From Tenrec ecaudatus (taxonomy: Eukaryota > Chordata > Mammalia > Afrosoricida > Tenrecidae), in NCBI RefSeq assembly GCF_050624435.1, contig NC_134541.1, forward strand, positions 5,777,983 to 5,841,982: a stretch of DNA of 64,000 bases. The letters run 5' to 3'. Position numbers and translations under genes: made by a program. The notes beneath the pieces were generated by a model, which saw nothing but the letters and a program-made list of their open reading frames with translations, had not been told where the DNA came from and did no database searches. Positions within the stretch are counted from its first letter, which is position 1, and every line of letters begins with the position of its first letter. This document shows, piece after piece, positions 1 through 13,330 of the stretch.

Positions 1-662
1 AGGCCTTTCCAGCTATTTGTGCATGAAAACCGAGATATGGCAAAGGGAGTGCTGACCCAGCAGCTGGGACCTCGGAGGACACCAGTGGCAGATCTGTCCA
101 AGAGATTAGATGTGGCAGCTTCAGGTTGTCCTGCAGCCCGGGAGCCTAGCAGCCACAATGACTATGGTCAGAGCAGCTAATAAACTCACTTAGGCACGAT
201 GTGCTCATCACTGCACCACATGCTGTTGAGGCACTGCTACGGGATGCCAACCACTAATGGATGAAAAATGCCCACTTGGCAAAATGCAAAAGCCTGCGAT
301 TGGACCATCCTAAAATTAGTTTTTCAGGTCAAAAGAACTTTAACCTTGCCACCTTGCTTCTAGATAATGACCATAAAAGCCATCATCCCCTTCACCAATG
401 TGAAGATGTCTTGAAGGTGACCCAGAGCCTTCGGCCCAATTTACTGTATGAACCCATAGCTTATGCTAAGGAAACAGTTTTCACAGCTGGCAGCAGCTCT
501 ATCTCTGACACGACTCGTAGTGCAGGAGCTGCAGTCAGGAGTGAGGACATCATTTGGACTTCAGCCCTACCTGCAGGGACCTCTGCTCAAGAGGCTGAGC
601 TGATTGCTTTGACTCAGGTCTTAAGATGGGCAATAGGAAAATCGGGTGAACATTTAGACTGA
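1..662 (+). pseudogene. Class I (gammaretrovirus-like) ERV pol: RT connection and RNase H remnant
   Basis: Bases 1-180 translate to the end of a gammaretroviral reverse transcriptase (RPFQLFV, then [10 protein letters not shown] and [10 protein letters not shown]). They run into stops near 178. The stretch 261-662 is an open frame holding the connection (LATLLLDND) and the RNase H core start (TAGSSS, where the family has TDGSS, then RSAGAAV and ALPAGTSAQEAELIALTQ). The first catalytic Asp is replaced by Ala in the TAGSS motif, so the enzyme would be inactive. The frame stops at 660 before the remaining RNase H residues. Family identity is from motif recognition. The window edge cuts the element, so the gag/RT part lies further left. 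It is a dead fragment with the integrase remnant downstream. Confidence 0.85.
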
Positions 663-1689
663 CAGCTGTTACCTTTGCGACGCTTCATGTCCCTGCCCAA
701 TTATACAAAGAAAGGGAACTGTTAACAGCAAGTGGAAAAACTTTAGAGAATGGCCAACAACACCCGGGAGTCTGTGAGGGTGCAGACCAAATTCAGCTCT
801 CCACTTCCACAAGGCCCCTAGGTGACCTGCCTGGTTACCTGCTGTGAGACTGCCCTACTCCAGCCAGCCAAGGTCTCTGTTCTTGAGCCACACCAGTGGC
901 CAGGGACTGCCTGGAGGAGAGGTGAGCCACTGCCGCTGTGTGGAGAGGCACCTGGCCAGCAAATGTTTGTGGTGACTACGCCAGAATCAGAGAGGCGACT
1001 CCTCTTTGCACTGTTTAGCATTGAACTTGCTGCTCTTTAAACTGCACCTCATCTGACTGTGTGGGTATTCTGATCCTGCCAGTGACTCGTTGGTTGATTG
1101 GGTCCCTCAGAGGGCGGCCCCACCTGTGATGGTCCCCACCCTCACTCAGCCTGAGTGCAAACACCCGGCGGTGAGGGGGCAGGGTGCCCTTGCCTGCCTT
1201 TTCAGTGTGTCCCCGTCCATCAGTGACTGTGCCAAAAAAAAGAATGGCCAAGAGATTTTGCAGTTTAATAGTGGCTGTGTGGTTTTCTAAAAAGGTGGCC
1301 TTTATACACCATCCCAGACATTACAAGGGGGACAACCTCAGTACATTAGGTTGGCTGACCAAACAGCTACGAAGATGGCTTTGAGTCCAGTTCTACCAAT
1401 ATCCATTCTTCCCAGCAATGACTCCCAGTCTGCAGGCTACCTGAATATCCAATTTATATGGGGAAAAGAAGAGGAATAAACCTGTCGAGAAGTGAACCAC
1501 GAGCCCCTCTGGATGGTGAACCTTGCCTGATGGGCGAATCCCGGTGGCATATGCTCTTGGACAGACCTTATTATAGAACCTCCACTCAGTGACACAGCTG
1601 GTAGGAACAAAAGTGAAAGCCTTACTGGCACCCTGGTTTGCCATTCCTAATTTAACCCATTTGTCACAGCACATTGCTAACAGATGCTG
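663..1689 (+). other. Unresolved interruption within class I ERV (possible LTR or other insert)
   Basis: The start of this stretch (670-790) still looks like pol spacer/integrase N-terminus (YTKKGNC, NNTRES), with stops. From about 790 to 1240 the pol reading is lost. The sequence holds a GC-rich segment and the words gctctttaaactgcacctcatctgactg and tcgttggttgattgggtccctc, which have the flavour of an ERV R-U5 end; I cannot prove an LTR. Only short, unrelated ORFs occur. Pol-like sequence resumes near 1640. Confidence 0.35.
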
Positions 1690-2418
1690 AGAAAGGTGGG
1701 AAGTTGATCTCACTGAAGTGAGTCTTCCAGCATGGGGAAATGAGTACTTGTTGGTTTTTATAGATACTTTCTCAGGATGGATGGAGGCATTGGAGACTCC
1801 GTGGGAAATAGCTCTCCTGGTGGCGAAAAAAGTACTGCATGAAATTACCCCGGTGCGGGCTACCCTTAGCCACTGGGTCGGAAGATGGTGCTCGCTTTGT
1901 GGCTCAGCTTTCCTCAGTCCTGCCCGGGCCCTAGGAATAAAATAGAAGCTGCACTGTGCCTACAGACCCGAAAAACAACTTTAACAAGACTCATTATGGA
2001 AACATGAAAGCTGGCCTGATTTGTTGCCACTGGCCCTCTTGTAATATGTCCCCTTACTACAAGAGATTTACCTCTTTTGAAATAATGTTTGGAAGATCCC
2101 AGCCCCTCCCACCCCATGTATAGGACCACAAGCTAGCAGAAATCTAGAACCACTCTCTAATAAAATAACTGCAGTCTTTTCAACAGGTACAACAGGACAG
2201 TCACACGTGTGTGCGGGAACACTTTGCACATCTCTCTCTCCCCAGTCTATGATTTTTGTCCAAGAGACCATGTGTATATCAAAAAGCACTGAGCATAAGA
2301 AAGACTAAACCCTGACTGGCATGGACCTCTGATGGTTGTCCTGACCACCCCTACAACCCTCAATGTAGCGGAGCAACTGTCTGGATTCATCACTCCAGAG
2401 TGAAAGCATCACTGAAAG
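1690..2418 (+). pseudogene. Class I ERV integrase remnant
   Basis: Translation shows the gammaretroviral integrase core start (WEVDLTEV, then YLLVFIDTFSGWMEA) within the open stretch 1718-1945. Further on, in broken frames, is the core end (TLTRLIMET) and the C-terminal domain (CPRDHVYIKKH, then PDWHGPLMVVLTTPTTLNV). Several stops and frame changes separate them. Motif order matches integrase of the element beginning at position 1, so this is the same provirus. No env follows: zinc-finger sequence starts within about 30 bases, so the 3' part of the provirus is missing. Confidence 0.85.
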
Positions 2419-2439
2419 AAGGGTTGGCAAGTGAGAACC

Positions 2440-2949
<510 letters not shown>

Positions 2950-2959
2950 ACAAGTACTT
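2950..2959. repeat. TSD left copy of DBI retrocopy
   Basis: The 10-mer acaagtactt here is repeated at 3503-3512, just beyond the 5' end of the retrocopy. Removing one copy plus the insert restores a continuous zinc-finger-like sequence. Confidence 0.85.
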
Positions 2960-3502
2960 TTTTTTTTTGAGTAGTAAATTCACTTTTAATTGATCTACAA
3001 ATAAAGTTAGTAACCATTTCTTGCTCTTCATCTGGAAGGGCCTTATCTTGAACAGTTTGAGGAACTGGGTTAACTGGTTATCTTCATTACGTAACTTCAG
3101 CCGCAGTATTAAAAAGAACAAGGCATCTGATAGGATCAAAGGCTTGGCTGGCATCCACATCCAGTCCCTTTTTGTATTCCATACTTTTTCTTTAGCTCTT
3201 CTGCCTTGTCTATGTAAGCTTTCATGGCATCTTCCTTGGAGGTCCCTTTCAGGTCATTCCAGGCATCCCACTTGGCCTTGCCTTTGAAGTCCAACACCCC
3301 AGGTGATTCTGCGTTTATGTTGCCCACAGTAGCTTGTTTGAAACGACTGTAGATGAACAGCATTTCATCATCTGCCGGTTTGGTCTTGAGGTGCTTAACT
3401 TCTTCAGCAGCTTTGTCAAACTCGGCCTGAGACATGACAGCAGGGTGGCAAGGATTCCAGAGAGCTTGTGAGGAATCGACAAGAAAGAGAGAGAGCAGAC
3501 TC
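2960..3502 (-). pseudogene. DBI: Processed retrocopy of DBI (acyl-CoA-binding protein)
   Basis: On the minus strand an ATG at 3435 opens a frame matching the whole acyl-CoA-binding protein (starts [13 protein letters not shown], ends ELKKKYGI), which binds long-chain acyl-CoA esters in the cytosol. Landmarks KATVGNIN-type helix and [10 protein letters not shown] are present and there is no internal stop. The usual stop after KKYGI is lost, so the frame runs 12 codons further to 3136. There are no introns. The 3' UTR ends in an A-tract (T-run at 2958-2968 on +). A TSD acaagtactt lies at 2950-2959 and 3503-3512. This is an L1-type retrocopy inside a dead zinc-finger array. Expression is unproven; the open frame may just reflect youth. 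Confidence 0.93.
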
Positions 3503-3512
3503 ACAAGTACTT
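3503..3512. repeat. TSD right copy of DBI retrocopy
   Basis: Second copy of acaagtactt; see 2950-2959. Confidence 0.85.
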
Positions 3513-4080
3513 CTTAAGCACCAGAGCACCCGCTCATGTGAGAAGCCTGCCATGTGGCTCCAGTAAATCAAGGCTTTACAAGCACTTCAGACTTGCTTCT
3601 GCACCAGGTGACACCATTGGGAGAAGCCACATGAGTGCAGGGAATGTAGACAAGGCTTCACCCAGGCCATCTCCCCACAAAGGAGCACATACTGTAAAAG
3701 TCACATGTGTGGAAGGTGTGGAATCAAGGTCTTATCTACAAACCTTACTTCATCATTGATCAGAAGGCACACTCAGTGAGAAATCTTGTTTGTAGTGAGT
3801 GTAACCAAGGCTTTACTCCACATTGATCTTTCTCATGCACCGGATTACCTTGAATAGAAGCTGTGTGTGTGTGCAGGGAGAAAGCTCAGATGTGGGGGGA
3901 GACACATTTCCATATACCGCAGAGAACATCTTTTGAGGGGGAGAAGCAGTGTGCAGGGAGAGTGAAGGTGCTTTCACAATAAGTTACACCTCCTCTTGCA
4001 CTGGAGGATGCTCAGGGAGAAGAGCCGTGAGGGAGAGTGAGGTCTGTAGGGAAAACCATAATTCCAGAGGCATTGCTTAG
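3513..4080 (+). pseudogene. Decayed C2H2 zinc-finger array, part 2
   Basis: Finger spacing continues (caccagagcacccgctcatgtgagaagcc, ggagaagccacatgagtgcagggaatgtagacaaggc). No frame stays open for more than one or two fingers. It is interrupted by many stops and indels and is the same array as 2440-2949. The signal fades after about 4060. Confidence 0.7.
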
Positions 4081-4683
4081 CTGACTTAGGAGGACCAGCT
4101 GCTGCCACAAATCACAACTTTACTCACCTGAAGTTTCAGGAGTTTCCTCACTTTTTATGCTCTGAACCAGGGTGAGGCTGTCAGTAGTGCTAACTGGACA
4201 AATGTTTCCAGGTTCTGTAGCCAAATGGAATGGAAAAGGGAAGCTTTAATTAAATCTTCTAAGAATAGCTGACCTGTTTTCTTTTCAGACACCACTTCTT
4301 TCCACCCTGGTTGTCTTTGCAATAAGATTTGTCTTTGAAAAAAAATGTCTTTGATAAATTTTTTTTAAAAAGTGACTCAAAATTGTGTGATTCATCTGTC
4401 CTGCAAGGTATTTGGAATTTGAATTTACAGAACAAGTTTCTAGAAGAATTAAGTCCTTCTGAATTCTAAATGCATCTTAGATAAGTTTATCAACAGACCT
4501 GGTCCTGTGTGTCAGGTTTTAGACAGCTCTAAAGACAGATCCAGGTGAAGGGAGAGGATACCTCACATCTGTAGAGGCTGGATTCCATCTTTTAAATGAT
4601 CTCTTATTCTCCTACTACCTTCGACTGGCTTCTGTGACTGCTCCCTTCCTCATTCCATTTTAGACTTTCTATTCAGGCCCGTA
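4081..4683. other. No recognisable gene
   Basis: AT-rich sequence without an open frame or a repeat I can name. It separates two blocks of decayed zinc fingers and is probably an old insertion or non-coding spacer. Confidence 0.4.
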
Positions 4684-4866
4684 GGAGCCCTGGTGGCTTA
4701 GTGGTTATGCATTGTACGACCAACAGCAAGGTCAGTAGTTGTAAACCACCAGATACACCCTGGGAGAAAAATGAGACCACTCCCATCAAGATTTTTCACA
4801 GCATTGGAACCCGAGCAGGTGTTCTACCTGGTCACTAGTCTGAATCACCTTGAAAGCAGGTGGAGT
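4684..4866 (+). mobile_element. AfroSINE
   Basis: Begins ggagccctggtggcttagtgg, followed by a tRNA-like box B region (gtaaaccaccag) and the body gggagaaaaatgagac. It ends in the diverged tail ctagtctgaatcaccttgaaagcagg. This is the element that dates the genome to Afrotheria. Confidence 0.85.
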
Positions 4867-4889
4867 TATTATTATTCAGGCTATGTTAG

Positions 4890-6060
<1,171 letters not shown>

Positions 6061-7525
6061 CTCAGAAAACAGGTTTTTGTGGACAGGGACAATGACATAC
6101 CTCTTGTTCTTTCAACATTTCATACCTCTTGTACTATATAAGCCATGGAGAGGAGTTGTGAGGAAAGGATCTATGAAGGGGACTTGATTCAGGGACCTTT
6201 GTTAGCTGGCATAGGAAGACAAAATGCATTCACCACAAACCAGGAATTTATCTACCTCGGAAGGAGTTTGATGGGAATATTTTGGGGTTTTGACCCTAGT
6301 CCCAAGGAAACAAAGGGTAGTCACTTGGTTTGCACCCTCTTCTAAGCTGGGCATGAAATTGCACTTTCATCTGGGTCATTACCATAGATAAGAACTCCTT
6401 CTATAAGATAGAGACCAGAATTGATAATACATCATACTAATTGACTGCATCTCATGTTGCTTTCCCATAGATTCCTTGGATTCAGTCCTCACTCAGCAAC
6501 CCATTCGACAATACAATGAAACCCTGCCCAGGATCATGCCCTCCATCCTTACCATGATTGCTAGGCTTCAGCCCCTTGTTTCAGCCCTTTCATTGAGACC
6601 CTCTACCTAGTAAGATACTCATCTCTGATAACTTGTCCCTCATGAGAACATCTCCCAAATTGGAGTGGACCTGTCTCCATACCTACCTCAAAAGAGCATT
6701 TTAGCTGTACTTTTTCAAAAACAGGATTTCTTCTAGAACCCTGTTTATTCACTATTCTTTGCCAACGCTGTGATTCAGACTTCTTTAGTCATGCTTATCC
6801 GGCTTTTACATGCACATGAGGTGAGTGAAAATAACAACGCTTGTGTCAGGACCTTAAAAAATGATATCTTTTTTCTTCTAATGCTTTAAAGAGATCTTCA
6901 CAGCTCATCTATTCAATTGAATCCAGCATTTGTTAAAAACAATTGTGAATTGGGTGAGGATATACAAGATTATCAAGATTACATTCAACAACCCAGATTG
7001 TGTCAATCACTATCATCTTTCAATGTAACATCCTTTATGCCACTTCCTGCCTGTTTTGTCCTTGGATAAAAGATAGCCCTTTGAGTTCAAAGAGTTGATT
7101 ATCCTAAAGTGCATGTACCTCAAAAAAATTGAGTCATGATAGTGAATTCAGCTCCAGGGCAGAAAGGTGACTAAGGTCCATATTCTCAGGGTTCCTACCT
7201 GTCTCTGTCTGGCTATACAAGCATGATCTTTTTTTATGATCCTGAGTTTTATTCTATATTTTTCTCCCACTCTGTCCAGGACCTTGTCATGTAACCACTT
7301 CAGAGCAGTTCTTAGTGATAGCCATTCCCCTTCTAGTTACACTGGTGTCGGGGTCCTACCATTGATATGTGGACAGAAGTTCGGTAAAATTCTTAACAAT
7401 TCCCATCTTTCCTCTATCACAATGTTGCTTTTTGGTCAAATAGTGAGGATGTTTATTTTCTGTATACTGAATGGTAATTCATACTGAAAGAAGCTCAGTG
7501 ATACCATGGCATTCACACTGAACTG
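6061..7525. other. Intergenic, nothing recognised
   Basis: No open frame resembling a known protein, no RNA gene, and no repeat I can name by eye. Short ORFs here (6145-6345, 7236-7487) lack any family signature. Confidence 0.5.
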
Positions 7526-8013
7526 TGAGTTAGTTTATTGTGCCAACCTGGCCGATAAACACGTGTGGGCTAAATTGTAGGGTGGAGAGATAAATGGCTC
7601 AGTGAACCTTACCTTTCTAGTTCTCGGGTCTCTTGCTTTCTGATGGTCAGACCAGAGTGCAGCTGCCTTAGTTCCCTGCTTTAGCTGGCAAGGCTCACTT
7701 CCTGTAAGACATCCCTGGGCAGAAGCCACATAGACCTACCCTGTTGCAGCCCTGGGTGCTGTTGCAGCCATGTGGAGACTCCTGCCAGTGCTGAGATGCT
7801 TACACATTCACTGATTCGGCTTTCCTCCTGCAGTCGGCATCATTGAATGTGTTTTGTGAGATGAAGGAGCACTTTGTGGATTGGTGTTGGACAGATGGGT
7901 TAATGTTGGACCTGTGGGCTTGGGTAGCACTGGGTTGGGATGTTTTCTTAATGTGCACTTAACCTTTATATAAAACTGTGGATTTGTTTCTCTAAAGTAC
8001 CCAGACTAACACA
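7526..8013 (+). mobile_element. Solo LTR, ERV-L (MLT2-like) type
   Basis: Starts tgagttagtttattgtgccaacctgg and ends tctctaaagtacccagactaacaca, the characteristic ends of ERV-L LTRs. The start matches the LTR of the ERV-L provirus at 59949-60440 read on its minus strand (tagtttattgtgcc, gataaacac, ataaatggctc). No internal region is attached, so it is a solo LTR or fragment. Confidence 0.7.
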
Positions 8014-8130
8014 GACTGCTAGCTGGAAGGTTGCAGGTTCAAACCCATCCATGCTTTTCCATGGGAGAAAGATGAAGCGATGGAACCTATGAAAGTTTAC
8101 AGCCCTAGGAACCATTTCCAGGCCGTGGTC
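8014..8130 (+). mobile_element. AfroSINE fragment
   Basis: gactgctagctggaaggttgcaggttcaaacccatcc is the tRNA-like second half of AfroSINE. It is followed by gggagaaagatgaag and tttacagccctagg. The 5' head is missing, replaced by the LTR end. Confidence 0.7.
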
Positions 8131-8381
8131 TTTGATTTTCAGCAGTAAGTGCTTCAAATTCTCTTTGCTTTCAGCAAAAAGTGTGTATTATGTGAATATA
8201 AGGGGATGTTAGTCCAATTCTGATGCCTGGTTACTCATATAGGCCATATTGTAGATTACTTGTTCTCAGATTATTATAGATACACGTCCTTTATGAGATG
8301 AATGATTTTACACTACTTTCTCACATTCTGTGGGTTGCCCTTTCCGTTTTTTAAGGGTGCTTTTCTTTCTTTTCTCCCCCG

Positions 8382-8565
8382 GATCATTTTACTGGGGGCT
8401 CTTACATCTCTTATCACAAATCCATACATATATCCATTGTGTCAAGCACCATTGAACATATCTTGCCATCATCATTTTCAAAACATTTTCATTCTATTTG
8501 AGCCCTCGGTATCAGCTCATTTCCCCCCTCCTCCCCTCCCTCATGAACCCTTGATAATTCATAGC
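8382..8565 (-). mobile_element. L1 3' end, old truncated copy
   Basis: Reads ttttactgggggctcttacatctcttatcac and continues through the same landmarks as the other L1 3' UTRs (ttgtgtcaagcac, catgaacccttgataattcat). It is heavily diverged and only about 180 bases survive. Confidence 0.7.
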
Positions 8566-8612
8566 AATCTTAAAGGACAGGATAGAACTGCCCCTGTGAG
8601 TTTCTGACACTA
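8566..8612 (-). mobile_element. AfroSINE scrap
   Basis: gatagaactgcccctgtgagtttctgac matches the middle of AfroSINE in reverse orientation. Too short for more. Confidence 0.45.
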
Positions 8613-8626
8613 TTTTTTTTTCTTTC

Positions 8627-9190
8627 TTTAAAAAAACAATTTTATTAGGTGCTCATAGAACTCTTATCACAATCCATGCATATATCAATCGTGTAAAGCA
8701 CATTTATACATATGTTACCCTCATCATTCTCAAAACATCTGCTCTCCACTTAAGCTCTGGCATCAGCAACTCATTTTCCCTCTCTCCCAGTTCCCCCCTC
8801 CTTCATGAACCCTTGAAAATTTATGTTATTATTTTGTCATATCTTGCACTCTCCAAAGTCTCCCCTCACCCACTTTTCTGTTGTCCGTCCCCCAGGGAGG
8901 AGGTTATATGTAGATCCTTATAATCAGTTTCCCCTTTCCACCCCACCTTCACTCCACCCTCCCAGTATCGCCACTCTCACCACTGGTCCTGAAGGGATCA
9001 TCCGCCCTGGATTCCCTGTGTTTCCAGTTCCTATCTGTACCAGTGTCCATCCTCTAGACCAGCCAGATTTGTAGGGTAAAATTGGGATCATGATAGTGGG
9101 GGTTGGGGGCTGGGGGGAGGAAGCATTTAGGAACTAGAGGAAAGTTGTATGTTTCATCATTGCTACACTATACCAGAAGGGTGCTTTTCA
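8627..9190 (-). mobile_element. L1 3' UTR, 5'-truncated copy
   Basis: Starts with the reverse-oriented tail attttattaggtgctcatagaactc. It runs through the shared landmarks (cccagggaggaggttatatgtagatcc, ggtcctgaagggatcatccgccctggattccc) and ends at catcattgctacactatacc. It has no coding part. Confidence 0.85.
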
Positions 9191-9729
9191 AATGCAGAAA
9201 ACTTTAATTTGATAGTCTATTTTATGTATCATCCTTGTTAGCCTATCTAAGAATCCTTGCTAATCAAGATGATAAACATTGAACTTATATTTTCTTCTGA
9301 GAGCTTTAGAATTTTAGCTCTTCCATTTAGTTCTGTTAATTATTTTTTAATTCAAATTTGTGTATGTGAGGCCAGGGGATAAACATTATTCATTTTTCAT
9401 TATCACCACAGTCAGGCTCATAAGTTTTAGAGTCTAATACCATCCCATTGTATGGATACAGCTTGCCTGACACTAACAGATCTGTTTTCCATCACCGTAG
9501 TTTCTTTGCCCTGAGAATGTAGTATAAGTGGGAGTAGAAACCGACTTAAGCTCCTGAGAGACTATGAAGGAAAGTGTTTTTGTCTTTGTGAACAAGGAGC
9601 ATTCAATTTCATCCTTTATTTATTTTTCAAACCAATGACCTTATATTATTTGTGTTAAATTCTCAAGGCATAAGCATAAAAACCAAGGAAGAAACCAAGT
9701 ATTTGTCAGTACAAGCTCAATGGATCAGA
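9191..9729. other. Intergenic, nothing recognised
   Basis: AT-rich, without a coding signature or a repeat I can name. Confidence 0.45.
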
Positions 9730-10520
9730 ATGTGGCAAAACTCTTAATAAAAGTCAGCAATACATAAAAACACTTTTCTCTAACAATAAGGCATCTGTGA
9801 TGCTCTCCTACCCAACAAGATCGCTGAAGACAAAATGGGTGCATAAGTAAATGTGGTAAAGAAAGCTGATGGTACCCGGCTATCAAAAGATATAGAATCT
9901 GGGGTCTTATGGCTTGAAGAAAAAAAAAAAGTGGCCATCTAGCTGAGAAGCAACAAAGCCCACATGGCAGAAGCACACCAGCCTGTGTGATTATGAGGTG
10001 TTAATGGGATCAGTTACCAGGCATCTAAGACCCAGAATAAAATCATACCCAAGGTAGCAGGGAATGGAGTGGAGACACAATGCCCATCTGTAGACAATTG
10101 GACATCCAGAGGGGTCTACAGAGGGGTCACAAGGAAGAAATGAGCCAGTCAGGGTGCAGTATAGCACTGATGAAATACACAACTTTCCTCTAGTTCTTCG
10201 GTGTTTCCCAGCCTGCACTATCATGACCTCAATTCTACCTTACACATAGGATTAGACTAGAACATGCACACTGCTACAGATAAGAACCTGAAACACAAGG
10301 AATCCAGGATAGATAAAGCTCCAGGGCCAATAATGAGAGTAGAGATATCAGGAGGTTAGGAAAGGGTGGGGGTAGAAAGGGGAAATTGATCACAAGGATC
10401 AATCTACAACCCTCTCCCAAGGGGAGGATCAATGGAAAATTGGGCAAGGGGCGACAGAGGACAATGTAAGATATGAAAATAATAATAATAATATATAACT
10501 TATCAAGGGTTCATGAGAAT
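9730..10520 (+). mobile_element. L1 3' UTR copy, both ends truncated
   Basis: Sense-orientation L1 3' UTR (ctgatggtacccggctatcaaaagatatag, cagtcagggtgcagtatagc). It stops at ttatcaagggttcatgag, roughly 180 bases short of the normal L1 3' end and its AATAAA. Betaretroviral gag sequence of ERV A starts directly at this breakpoint, so a deletion or recombination removed the L1 tail together with the ERV 5' LTR. Confidence 0.8.
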
Positions 10521-10722
10521 AATTCGTTTGCATGCTCACACAAAAGTGAAAGTAGTTCCTTCTGCACCTCCCCCCCTCTCCCCCTCTGAAAAGTAACCTT
10601 GAGGGCTTTGAAAGCTAGGAGAGGAGCCCCTTGGTCCTGGAGATGCGGAGCAGTTAGAGGAGGTCACGGCACATTATCATGATAAGGACTTTGTTTTTGT
10701 AACCATACATTCGTTTTATTTT
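10521..10722 (+). pseudogene. ERV A, 5' gag fragment (class II, betaretrovirus-like)
   Basis: Matches the gag matrix/spacer region of ERV B at 33200-33400 almost base for base (attcgtttgcatgctcac, gaaaagtaaccttgagggc, gatgcggagcagttagagg, cattatcatgataaggac). It breaks at about 10722, and the next ERV base pair resumes at about 20836 after roughly 10 kb of L1. The 5' LTR and leader are absent. Confidence 0.8.
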
Positions 10723-10744
10723 ATTTTTTTTAACATTTTTTTTG

Positions 10745-10876
10745 TTGTTTTAAACGTTTTATTAGGGGCTCATACAACTCTTATCACAGTCCATACATAT
10801 ACATACATCAATTGTATAAAGCACATCTGTACATTCTTTGCCCTAATTATTTTCTTTTCTTTTTTTCCCCCCTTTT
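10745..10876 (-). mobile_element. Very short L1 3' end copy
   Basis: About 120 bases of L1 3' terminus in reverse orientation (gttttattaggggctcatac to ctttgccctaattatttt). It is followed directly by the T-tract that ends the near full-length L1. It is a separate insertion because the same terminal segment is repeated immediately after. Confidence 0.8.
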
Positions 10877-11525
10877 CTTTTTTTACATTTTATTAGGGAC
10901 TCATACAACTCTTATCACAATCCATACATATACATACATCAATTGTATAAAGCACATTCATACATTCCCTGCCCCAATCATTCTCAAAGCATTTGCTCTC
11001 CACTTAAGCCCTTTGCATCAGGTCCTCTTTTTTTTCCCCCTCCCTCCCTGCTCCCCCCTCCCTCATGTGCCCTTTGTAATTTATACATCTTTATTTTGTC
11101 ATATCTTGCTCTATCCGGAGTCTCCCTTCCCCCCCTTCTCTGCCGTCCCTCTCCCAGGGGGGAGGTCACATGTGGATCCCTGTAATCAGTTCCCCCTTTC
11201 CAACCCACCCACCCTACACTCTCCCAGCATCGCCCCTCACACCCTTGGTCCTGAAGGTATCATCCACTCTGGATTCCCTGTGCCTCCAGCCCTCATATGT
11301 ACCAGTGTACAACCTCTGCCCTATCCAGCCCTGCAAGGTAGAATTCGGATCATGGTAGTTGGGGGGAGGAAGCATCCAGGATCTGGGGGAAAGCTGTGTT
11401 CTTCATCGGTAGTACTTCGTACCCTAATTAACCCATCTCCTCTCCTAAACCCCTCTATGAGGGGATCTCCATTGGCCGACACTTGGTCCTTGGATCTCCA
11501 CTCTGCACTTCCCCCTTCATTCAAT

Positions 11526-11528
<3 letters not shown>

Positions 11529-11590
<62 letters not shown>
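11529..11590. repeat. (TA)n microsatellite with (AC)n flank
   Basis: About 24 TA units followed by acacacacac and a T-run, located in the L1 3' UTR where other copies have only tgatatgattttttg. Confidence 0.95.
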
Positions 11591-11591
<1 letters not shown>

Positions 11592-11639
11592 TTTTTTTTT
11601 TTTTTGCATGATGCCTTATACCTGGGTCCTTTTGGCACC

Positions 11640-12110
11640 TGGTGATCGCACTGGCTGGTGTGCTTCTTCCATGTGGGCTTTTTTGCTTCTGAGCTAGATG
11701 GCCGCTTGTTTATCTTCAAGCCTTTAAGACCCCAGACGCTATCTCTTTTGATAGCCGGGCACCATCAGCTTTCTTCGCCACATTTGCTTATGCACCCATT
11801 TGTCTTCAGCGATCCTATCATGGAGGTGTGCAGCCAATGATATGATGATTTTTTGTTCTTTGATGCCTGATAACTGATCCCTTTGGGATCACTCACTCAC
11901 TCAGGCTGGTGTGTTCTTCCATGTGGGCTTTCTTGCTTCTGAGCTAGATGGCCGCTTGTTTATCTTCAAGCCTTTAAGACCCCAGTCACTATCTCTTGAT
12001 TGCCGGGCACCATCAGCTTACTTTACCACATTTACTTGTTTACCCACTTTGGCTTCAGCAGTTGTGTCGGGAGAGTGAGCATCATAGAGTACCTATTTAA
12101 TAAACGAAAG
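11640..12110 (-). repeat. Tandem duplication inside L1 3' UTR
   Basis: Two direct copies of about 210-250 bases (11640-11845 and 11903-12110). Each holds gctggtgtgcttc/ttcttccatgtgggct, gagctagatggccgcttg, ctttaagaccccag and gggcaccatcagctt. The same doublet occurs in the copies at 26785-27250 and 54030-54500, so it belongs to the L1 subfamily. Confidence 0.85.
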
Positions 12111-13311
12111 TATTCATGCATTGAGGAAGTGCTTGAGTAGAGGCCCAAGGTCCTTCCGCCACCTTAATATTAAACCTATAAATGTAGACAATTAGATCTA
12201 TTTCCCCATCCTCATATATATGTTTGCATGTACACGTCTTTGTCTAGACCTCCATACATGCCCCTTGACTCCCAGCTCCTTCCTCCCTCTCCCTTGACTT
12301 TCCTCCTGCCCCACCACCATGCTCCGTCCCCACCTGGGCTACAGCTATACCTCTTCTCTACGCAACCTTACCCTTGATCGTTCCCCATCAGGCCTGTCAC
12401 TCCCCCCTCACTACCATTTTGGGTCCCATGTTGTTCCCTTGTCCCTGTGTTTATTAACACCACTTCCTTACCCTACTCCCCCTCCCCCACCCAGATCTGT
12501 CTGTCCCCCCGGAACTGTCTGTCCTATTGTTTTTCCTCCAGATAGTTCATCCAGCCTGTCCTATTCAGACAGACCTGTGGAGACACTAACATGCACGAAA
12601 ACAAGACAGAGGAAAACAAAGCAACAGTATACAACCAGACAATAAAACAACAAGAACAAACCACTGACAAAGAACAAAACAAAACACTTCACAAAAGAAA
12701 AGCTTGTAGTTCGTTGAAGGATCATTTGCTGGCCCTTAGGAACGTTTTCCAGTCCAGTCTGTTGGGGCACCACGCCCTGGCCCCAAAGTCCACTTTCAGT
12801 ATTCCCTGGGGACCTTGCCACTCCATTCCCTTGCTGTTCTGCTGCACTCCCCCAGTGCTTTGCCTCGGTGTGGTGGGATCAGGTCAGGTGCAATTCCCAC
12901 ACTGTGTCTCTGGTGCTGTCCCCTGTATCGCCCTTAGTCACTGAGGGGCCTCATGTCTCATAGTAGGGCCAGCCATGTTGTTCTCTCTGTGGACTGGCTG
13001 CTCTACTCAGAAACATCATCCTCACGGCCTGGTGGGCCAGGCTGTGTTCCACTGTCTCCTCCTGCCCCTTCATCTGCTCCCGTGTGCTCTGATCAGATAT
13101 GTCCATCTCCCGGAGCTGCAGAATCAATGTCATCCTTTGAAACAAATTCTTTTCGGGGGAGGGGCAGGAATCCACTTAATTTTTGGTGCTGGGCCCTACT
13201 CCACGCCGGGATATTGCATTCACACCTTGCGGCACTGGGTTGAAGTCTGGTCCCACTTTCCCTGTGGAGATATAAACAATACCCTCCCCTTGGGTGGATT
13301 AGTGCCCCATG

Positions 13312-13330
13312 CCCCCACTTCCCTTTTCTT
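13312..13330. repeat. TSD left, AURKB-type retrocopy
   Basis: cccccacttcccttttctt, repeated exactly at 13686-13704 on the other side of the insert. Confidence 0.9.

Noticed and set aside
10812-11645. 277-codon ORF on +
   Set aside because: It reads through antisense L1 3' UTR and a (TA)n tract (translated as Tyr-Ile repeats). No protein signature.
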